The translations under genes were made by a program, and so were the position numbers. The notes beneath the pieces are model-generated. The model made no database searches, had not been told where the DNA came from, and saw only the letters and a list, made by a program, of their open reading frames with translations. This document shows, in pieces, positions 40,064 to 45,519 of a stretch of DNA of 45,519 nt. Positions within the stretch are counted from its first letter, which is position 1, and every line of letters begins with the position of its first letter. The stretch is from Oscillibacter sp. (GTDB taxonomy: Bacteria > Bacillota > Clostridia > Oscillospirales > Oscillospiraceae), in assembly GCA_014799925.1 (NCBI GenBank), contig JAAVHC010000041.1:1-45519 (forward strand), in the 5' to 3' direction.

Positions 40064-40321
40064 TTACTGCCCCGCAGCCTCCAGGGCCGCCGTCAGGGCC
40101 TTGGACAGCTGGTCCGGGCAGCTGGTGGGCTTCCAGCCGCACTGGATGCCTTGAAGCCTTTCAATGGCTTCCCTGGCCGGCATTCCTTTGACCAGACTGG
40201 AGATGCCCTGCAAATTGCCGTTGCAGCCGCCGGTGAAAGCCACGGACCGGATGACGCCGTCCTCCAGCTCCAGATCAATACGGGAAGAGCATACGCCGGT
40301 GGGAGAATAGGTATATGTCAT
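40064..40321 (-). CDS. TSCPD domain protein (TIGR03905 type)
   Basis: 85 residues. YTYSPTGVCSSRIDLELEDG, AFTGGCNGNLQGISSLV and GIQCGWKPTSCPDQLSKAL match the small stand-alone TSCPD proteins related to the C-terminal zinc region of class II ribonucleotide reductases. Conserved Cys residues probably bind a metal. The function is unproven. The ATG at 40319-40321 has AAGGAG 9 bases upstream. Confidence 0.93.
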   Translation of the reverse strand: MTYTYSPTGVCSSRIDLELEDGVIRSVAFTGGCNGNLQGISSLVKGMPAREAIERLQGIQCGWKPTSCPDQLSKALTAALEAAGQ

Positions 40322-40381
40322 GTTGCCGCACTCCTTTTCATAGTTTTTTCTGTAGGTACCGCTCGCAAGGCGCCTGGTGCG

Positions 40382-40410
40382 AGTATAACAGATTTTCCGT
40401 CCGCTGGCAA
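40382..40410 (-). promoter_or_regulatory. Promoter of the TSCPD gene
   Basis: TTGCCA (40405-40410), 17-bp spacer, TATACT (40382-40387), minus strand. Confidence 0.75.
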
Positions 40411-40429
40411 GCCCCGTCCGCATCCGCGG

Positions 40430-40469
40430 AAAAAAGCAGCTCCCCCGCCGCCACGTGCGGCGAGAGAGC
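40430..40469 (-). terminator. Terminator of spo0A
   Basis: A 13-bp GC-rich stem with G-T pairs (40457-40469 with 40439-40451) followed on the minus strand by TGCTTTTTT. Confidence 0.85.
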
Positions 40470-40554
40470 GCGGATCATTGACATAATATAAGGGTTTGGC
40501 GCTTCTCTCTTTTCTGACATATGGGTCTGCGGTATGTCCCGGCGGGGCAAGGGG

Positions 40555-41304
40555 TCAAGCCATCGCGATTTTCAGCTTGAGCCGGATGCGGTCGCTGATC
40601 ATGGCAATAAATTCCGAATTAGTGGGCTTCCCCTTGGCGTTGCTGACAGTATAGCCGAAGAATTTTTGCAGCGTTTCCAGGTCTCCCCGGTCCCAGGCCA
40701 CCTCGATGGCATGGCGGATTGCCCGCTCCACCCGGCTGGGGGTGGTATGGTAACGCTTTGCCACCTCAGGATAGAGCACCTTTGTGACGGAGTTGATGAC
40801 ATCCATGTCCTCCACTGTGATCATGATTGCCTCACGGACATACTGATAGCCCTTGATGTGGGCCGGAACGCCTACCTCGTGGATGATGGAGGTCACCAGC
40901 TCCTCCAGGCCGGGAACATGCACCTTGGGGTCCGCCTTCTCCGCCAGCCGGAGCAGGCTGTCCACCATGGCCTCCTCTCCATAGGGCTTGCTGATGAACA
41001 GGGACGCTCCCAGGTCTCCGGCCTGAGCCGCCATCTCCCGTGTGACAAAGGAGGACGTGGCCAGCACCAGGGGCAGGTCGTCACCTTCCATCCTCTGCAG
41101 GATGGACAGTCCGTCCAGACCTGGAAGAATCAGGTCCAGAACCAGAATGTCCGGTTTTGTCTCTTCCATTCGCTGCAGCACCTCGCCGCCGTTGCCGGTG
41201 GAGGCCACGACGGCAAAACGTCCCGTATCCTCCAGGGCGTCTTGCAGCATCTCGCGAGCCTCCGCATCGGCATCCGCCAGCATGATTTTTATTCTGTTGT
41301 CCAT
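40555..41304 (-). CDS. spo0A: Sporulation master regulator Spo0A
   Basis: 249 residues. The receiver domain (1-120) has the acidic pair near residues 11-13 and phosphoacceptor Asp57 in [14 protein letters not shown]. The effector domain includes [43 protein letters not shown] and [20 protein letters not shown], nearly invariant in endospore formers. The ATG at 41302-41304 gives 9 bases to AAAGGA, better than the ATG 6 bases earlier. The upstream region has 0A-box-like TGTCGAA sites. SpoIVB, its usual neighbour, is not seen here. Confidence 0.97.
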   Translation of the reverse strand: MDNRIKIMLADADAEAREMLQDALEDTGRFAVVASTGNGGEVLQRMEETKPDILVLDLILPGLDGLSILQRMEGDDLPLVLATSSFVTREMAAQAGDLGASLFISKPYGEEAMVDSLLRLAEKADPKVHVPGLEELVTSIIHEVGVPAHIKGYQYVREAIMITVEDMDVINSVTKVLYPEVAKRYHTTPSRVERAIRHAIEVAWDRGDLETLQKFFGYTVSNAKGKPTNSEFIAMISDRIRLKLKIAMA

Positions 41305-41310
41305 ACGCAT

Positions 41311-41632
41311 AGATCCTTTCCAAAATTTGCATGTCGACATGAATAGAGGGCCATCCGTCCATTTAGACGAAAAGTCGAAGCTTCGTTGCGCCTTGCTTAC
41401 AAATTACCATAAACAGACAGAAAACACAAGTCGAAACTTGGGATTTCTGTCTCTGAAACCCTTTTTTTCGTTCGACAAAACAGGAAGATTTTTCCAATTT
41501 TGTCGAATTTTCGGATTTGCCGTCCCACGACCCTTCCTGTTTCTGACGCAGCGAAGGCGCGGGGAAGGAGGCAAAACCGCGTCGCATCTTTCTGCCGCAT
41601 ATCACTTTTTTAAAAAAATTTGAAATTAGGTG
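41311..41632. promoter_or_regulatory. spo0A upstream region with 0A-box-like sites
   Basis: There is no gene here. It holds TTCGACA (41471-41477), TGTCGAA (41501-41507), AGTCGAA at 41373 and 41429, and ATGTCGACAT at 41331-41340, all close to the Spo0A box TGNCGAA. A possible promoter TTGTGT-N17-TAATTT lies on the minus strand at about 41400-41428. This suggests Spo0A control of its own gene. Confidence 0.6.
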
Positions 41633-41661
41633 TTGACAAATGGAAAAGAATCTGCTAAGAT
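41633..41661 (+). promoter_or_regulatory. Promoter of tRNA-Ala
   Basis: TTGACA (41633-41638), 17-bp spacer, TAAGAT (41656-41661). Confidence 0.85.
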
Positions 41662-41714
41662 ACGTCTTGTCCGTCAGGCAGGGTAGTCAACCCGGTGAAC
41701 GAAAAGGAAGGTAT

Positions 41715-41790
<76 letters not shown>

Positions 41791-41837
41791 AAAAGAAGGA
41801 CTCATGTAGCCAATAAAGGCACATGAGTCCTTCTTTT
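41791..41837 (+). terminator. Terminator of tRNA-Ala
   Basis: A 17-bp perfect stem (41791-41807 with 41821-41837) begins right after CCA and ends in CTTTTATT. Confidence 0.9.
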
Positions 41838-42654
41838 ATTCCTCAAAGAATCTGAGCGGATATTTGATCCTGAGCAGGGATTTTCGATGGCAGTAACGGC
41901 CTACTAATCCTTGATTAAAAGTTCCAATTTGTATTCCACACCTGTACGACAGGGATACAAGGAAACGCAGTAAAAACTTTGGATGTTTTAATTGTGGAAT
42001 AGTATAACAAATCCTTTCATCTATGTGGCACTGATGAAATGCGCTACTATTTAATCATCTCCAAATCCGATTGTCCGAATATTAACATAATACGTCATTC
42101 CGTTTTTCAACAAATTGTGATAACATAATTTATTACTTATAGAAAGGACTGTCCTCGTATGTAAGTATGACCTTGTGCTATCTAAAATATTTAGTTATCT
42201 TATATATAAATGCGAAACAAGATTGAAAGGTATCCGCCGTGGGGGAAGAGGTTCCCAGAATTGCAGCTGTTTTTATAACAGGGCAGCGCACAGCCCGTTT
42301 AGGTGCTTTGGCGATTGGTTGCCAGCTCGTACTGCATATATGAAGAAATGTAGACAGACAGCAACTGCTGGTCAAGGAAGCTCCATCGGAATTTTCGGTT
42401 GGAATATTTCATAAGGTAGAGTAAGGTGGTGTAAAGAGCAGATTCAGCCTAAGCTTAACTGGACTGGCGTGAAATTAATATAGACCTCTTGCTTATTGTT
42501 TGACTGATCCAGGCTTTTGCGGCAAGCTTTTTTTACTTAATGCAAGCATAAGATGATGAGAATAGGCCAATGGCTAAATATTCTTATATTAAAGGGTATG
42601 GTATAATCAATTTAAAATTTCAGTGACAATTAATCTGGATGGGGGATCAGGAGA
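41838..42654. other. AT-rich gene-poor spacer, about 0.8 kb
   Basis: I find no supported gene. Short protein-like runs occur, for example about 35 codons from a GTG near 42239 reading EEVPRIAAVFITGQRTARLG to a stop near 42345, but without a ribosome site or recognisable family. They may be decayed coding sequence. The composition is clearly more AT-rich than the left 41 kb. Confidence 0.5.
42599..42607 (+). promoter_or_regulatory. Extended -10 promoter of the HD-ATPase gene
   Basis: TGGTATAAT with TATAAT at 42602-42607 and the TG extension. No good -35 is visible. The predicted leader is about 40 bases. Confidence 0.6.
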
Positions 42655-45519
42655 ATGTCAGAACAGGATTTGTACATAAAAAACAGCTGGGCACCTGGGG
42701 CCTATACAATTGAACTGCAATTGAAGCTGTATGCCAAATCAGAAGAGGCAACAGAACGTCACCAGGTTCTCTGGCATGCCTGGAATCAAAATAAGCGGTG
42801 GTTGTCACAAATGCTGGAGTGGACTCTCCCGTCCTTTCAAAACTATAGCTATCATAACTCCACCCATGCGGATTCCGTTCTGCACAATATTGAGCGGCTT
42901 TTGGGCGAGGAGAGGATCCGTCAGCTGTCCGCGTCAGACTGCTTCATGCTTTTACATGCCGCCTATATGCATGATGTAGGTATGAGCATTTCAGCGGCTG
43001 AACGCCAGGAAATGATGCGGGACGATAAATTTATTGACTTGATTGAGCATTTGGAGTTAGAGGGCGACCAGGACATGCGAAAGGCCGCAAAAAGCGTACT
43101 GCAAACAAGTTATACAACCTATGCGGAATCATCTACCAGAATGCGGTCCCAGAAGCTGAAAGGACTGCTGGATGAGAAATTAAACAGCTATTACGGATTA
43201 GGTCAATTAATGGCAGAATACCAGCGGGGGATGCACGCGGAAAAAGTTAAGGAAAGAATGCAGCGGTGGACCTTGGATCCAGATAAGTTAGGGAACAGTT
43301 TTTCCGTATCGGGAATTCCTCTCCGCATTTTTATGCGAATTGCGGATTGCGCCGCTATTCATACCACCAGCGGAATTAAGCCCGTCCTGGCGCTGCCGAA
43401 AGAAGACAGCGGATATGTCCTGGATATGATTCATCCCCGGTTCGTGGCGGTGATGTTGCAGCTGGGGGACGCATTGGATATGGACAATGACAGGTTCAAT
43501 CCATTTTGTTTTGAGTTTGCGAGCAGCTTTCCGCAAACTTCCAGGATGCACTTTAAAAAGCATCAGGCGATACGCCAGTTAAATATTACATCGAATATCA
43601 TTCAAATTCATGCAGATTGCAATTCCCAGGAAGTTCTCCGCCTGGTAAGGATGGAATGTGAGGGACTGGAGGAAATCCTGAAAAATGCAAGCTACCACTG
43701 GGTGGATATTGCACCCGCCGGAATGTCGGGATGCCTGCCAACCTTGGACCAAAATAAGATCCTGCTTGGGGGACAGCAGGTGCCGGTTGAGCTGGTTAAG
43801 GCGCAGTTCAATATCTCCCAGGTACGGGCTTTTCGGCTATTGGAAGGCGCAAACGTATATGGCGGTAATTATGTATTCCTGCGGGAAATTATTCAAAATG
43901 CCATTGACGCCAGCAAAATGCAGTGCTGGGAGGATTATATATATCGTTGCAAGCTGAAAGAGCGGGAAATTCTCCAAGACAGTTTTGAAACGGTGGAATA
44001 TGGTTTAAATGCCAGCGAAAAGGAAATATTATCCGAAATAAATGTGTGGGACTATCCTATTGAGATTTATTTTGAACCAGGTGTCAAGGTTCAAAACAAG
44101 GAGGAAGAGAGCAAGTTTATTCCGATCGAAGAAATCGAAGATATACGGAAAGTAAACGGAGTATATGGCGTTAAAGTGATTATAAGAGACCACGGGACAG
44201 GCATATCAAAGGACGATTTGATTAAGATCTCCAATGTGGGCAGCAGCTATGAGGAAAAGAAACATTTTATTGATAAAATGCCGGATTGGCTGAAACCAAC
44301 AGGGCAATTTGGGATAGGGCTGCAATCCGTATTTCTGGTTGTGGATACCGTAACTGCAAAAACCTATACCAGAAGCGGAGAGAAATATGAAATCACTTTT
44401 AATAAAGTATCCAACGGAAGCGGTGGCTATATCAATGTCAAGCCGCTGCCACAGGACGAATATATTATATTTGGCACCACATTTGAAATATTTGTGAACA
44501 ATAAATATAAAATGCCTCATGCGGATTTCTGGAATGCCTGGAATACCGAGAGCGATGATGCAGACAGATTTATAGACGAGTACGATGAGAAAAGGCCTGT
44601 CCGTCACTCGCTGGAAATGCTGAATCAAATGGTCCTGTACATAGACGGTATGCTGGGAGAAAACCTGTTCCCAATTTATGTCAGGATTAAGGGGAAATCG
44701 TTTGATAGAAGCCGTTGTGATTTTTTAGCTCGCCGGATAACGAAAATTGCTCTGGAAACAGATACGGTGCCTCTGGAAAAGGCGGACCAGGAGAAAAACG
44801 TGAGCTGGTTGTTTAAAGCTATCCAGCCGAAAGAAAACAATGCTGTGCCGGCCGACAATCAAAACCTGATAATTGTCGATATAAAGAGCGGAATTGGCGC
44901 TCTGGACTGTGAACATGCCAAACTGTATATTTGGAATAGTGAATTGGGGGTATTTGCAAGATTTGGTGGTGGCAGAATGCTGTCTACCGATTCCTCTGTA
45001 TTGCGCGTCAGAGAAGCGGGCGCACAGGATAAACGCAAAACGCAAATCTATCTGAAAGGCATTCTGGTAGCAAGCCACTGTATGTATCAGGATAGTGAGC
45101 TGCTGGAGCTGATCGATATTAAGGGCGGGAAAATTGGAAAGGCTCATATTGCAATCAATCGAAATGAATTTACCAAGGAGGGCATTGATTATATAGAGCG
45201 GCAAATATATCCTGCACTGATTGCTTCCGCAAAGGAAGTGCTCGTGGAATTGAATGAACGAGAGAATCAATCGAAAGATCATAAACTCATTGACGGACAG
45301 GAATCTGTTCCTTTCTATCAGAAGATTATGAAATCCATTTATAGAAAGACTGCTCTATGCGAATGTGCAGAAGCAAACATAGGTGAGTGTAAGGCGGATT
45401 TGGAAGAAACGGTGCTGTCAGCTATTGGACTGTCCTATTTTATACGGATTTTAGGCAAAGAGAAAAAAATGTTTTGCGAAAAGGTAGGACAGGAAGATAT
45501 ATGCCAGTGGGATATTTTG
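42655..45519 (+). CDS. HD domain - GHKL (HSP90/MORC-like) ATPase fusion, 3' end beyond the window
   Basis: From ATG 42655 the frame stays open for 955 codons to the window edge. Residues about 60-280 form an HD hydrolase-like domain: H67/H71 in YHNSTHADSV, H106-D107 in LLHAAYMHDVGM, and D272 in MLQLGDALDMDNDRF. Residues about 385-700 form a GHKL ATPase: N-box FLREIIQNAIDAS (E411, N415), G1 box RDHGTGIS (512-517) and G2 box GQFGIGLQS (550-558). The rest is mixed alpha/beta, with a HSP90-like middle domain possible. AGGAGA sits almost on the ATG, an unusually short spacing. The gene is AT-rich and follows tRNA-Ala. Role inferred: nucleotide- or ATP-driven conflict protein; partners are not visible. 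Confidence 0.9.
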   Translation, partial: MSEQDLYIKNSWAPGAYTIELQLKLYAKSEEATERHQVLWHAWNQNKRWLSQMLEWTLPSFQNYSYHNSTHADSVLHNIERLLGEERIRQLSASDCFMLLHAAYMHDVGMSISAAERQEMMRDDKFIDLIEHLELEGDQDMRKAAKSVLQTSYTTYAESSTRMRSQKLKGLLDEKLNSYYGLGQLMAEYQRGMHAEKVKERMQRWTLDPDKLGNSFSVSGIPLRIFMRIADCAAIHTTSGIKPVLALPKEDSGYVLDMIHPRFVAVMLQLGDALDMDNDRFNPFCFEFASSFPQTSRMHFKKHQAIRQLNITSNIIQIHADCNSQEVLRLVRMECEGLEEILKNASYHWVDIAPAGMSGCLPTLDQNKILLGGQQVPVELVKAQFNISQVRAFRLLEGANVYGGNYVFLREIIQNAIDASKMQCWEDYIYRCKLKEREILQDSFETVEYGLNASEKEILSEINVWDYPIEIYFEPGVKVQNKEEESKFIPIEEIEDIRKVNGVYGVKVIIRDHGTGISKDDLIKISNVGSSYEEKKHFIDKMPDWLKPTGQFGIGLQSVFLVVDTVTAKTYTRSGEKYEITFNKVSNGSGGYINVKPLPQDEYIIFGTTFEIFVNNKYKMPHADFWNAWNTESDDADRFIDEYDEKRPVRHSLEMLNQMVLYIDGMLGENLFPIYVRIKGKSFDRSRCDFLARRITKIALETDTVPLEKADQEKNVSWLFKAIQPKENNAVPADNQNLIIVDIKSGIGALDCEHAKLYIWNSELGVFARFGGGRMLSTDSSVLRVREAGAQDKRKTQIYLKGILVASHCMYQDSELLELIDIKGGKIGKAHIAINRNEFTKEGIDYIERQIYPALIASAKEVLVELNERENQSKDHKLIDGQESVPFYQKIMKSIYRKTALCECAEANIGECKADLEETVLSAIGLSYFIRILGKEKKMFCEKVGQEDICQWDIL

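Noticed and set aside
40338-40550. 70-codon minus-strand frame between spo0A and the TSCPD gene
   Set aside because: It runs through the spo0A terminator and the TSCPD promoter and has no ribosome site.
42175-42414. 79-codon plus-strand and 65-codon minus-strand frames in the spacer
   Set aside because: No ribosome site, no family resemblance, and the two overlap each other; kept only as possible decayed sequence.

Overview
The window looks like the chromosome of a high-GC, spore-forming Clostridia bacterium, most likely Oscillospiraceae (Flavonifractor, Lawsonibacter or Pseudoflavonifractor type). This rests on the GC-rich coding, a clear Spo0A with 0A-box-like sites, Firmicute genes (RNase M5, Mini-RNase III, RqcH, MntP behind a Mn riboswitch, BlaI/BlaR pairs, YtrA-type GntR) and sigma-A promoters with 17-bp spacers. 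The genus is inference.

Layout. 1-390: left edge with a possible truncated ORF and strong palindromes. 391-2581 (-): PadR / DUF4097 / tiny peptide / DUF4870 envelope operon. 2791-6090 (-): DegV, adenine deaminase behind a double operator, and NrdG. 6171-9229 (-): two acetyltransferases, RNase M5 and the Pol III delta subunit. 9420-10136 (-): tRNA-Gly with rearranged tRNA fragments, and a cold-shock gene. 10263-12402 (+): Mini-RNase III and RqcH. 12503-15513 (-): BlaI/BlaR1-like pair. 15700-15986 (-): DUF951 plus a 31-aa membrane peptide. 16067-19407: S1 protein, RarA, GNAT and a LURP-one-like protein. 19889-24292 (+): GntR/ABC transporter operon, a DUF6897-like protein and a BIG2 lipoprotein, the block being bracketed by inverted copies of one repeat. 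24560-31902: HAD, 3-methyladenine glycosylase, DMT exporter, TagA/WecG, thymidylate kinase, HD protein, Cys-rich peptide, radical SAM protein and MltG. 31899-35462: U32 peptidase, PPOX protein, EEP hydrolase and MntP with its riboswitch. 35706-39808 (-): trpS, TagO/WecA, WecB/MnaA and a membrane-anchored protein. 40064-41304 (-): TSCPD protein and Spo0A.

At 41715-41790 there is a tRNA-Ala. After its terminator the base composition drops sharply, about 0.86 kb has no convincing gene, and then one reading frame of at least 955 codons (42655 to the right edge, no stop reached) encodes an N-terminal HD phosphohydrolase-like domain joined to a GHKL/HSP90-type ATPase. This is the best candidate for an undescribed, possibly defensive, system; its partners lie outside the window.

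A second theme is a family of short dispersed repeats (six copies recognised, about 60-70 bp core). Three copies run into the 3' ends of unrelated genes and supply the same final Ser codon and TAG stop (holA, the LURP-one-like gene, the U32 peptidase). One copy abuts the lipoprotein stop and one lies in the trpS leader. Two copies sit in a 121-bp perfect inverted repeat 4.8 kb apart that frames the GntR/ABC region.
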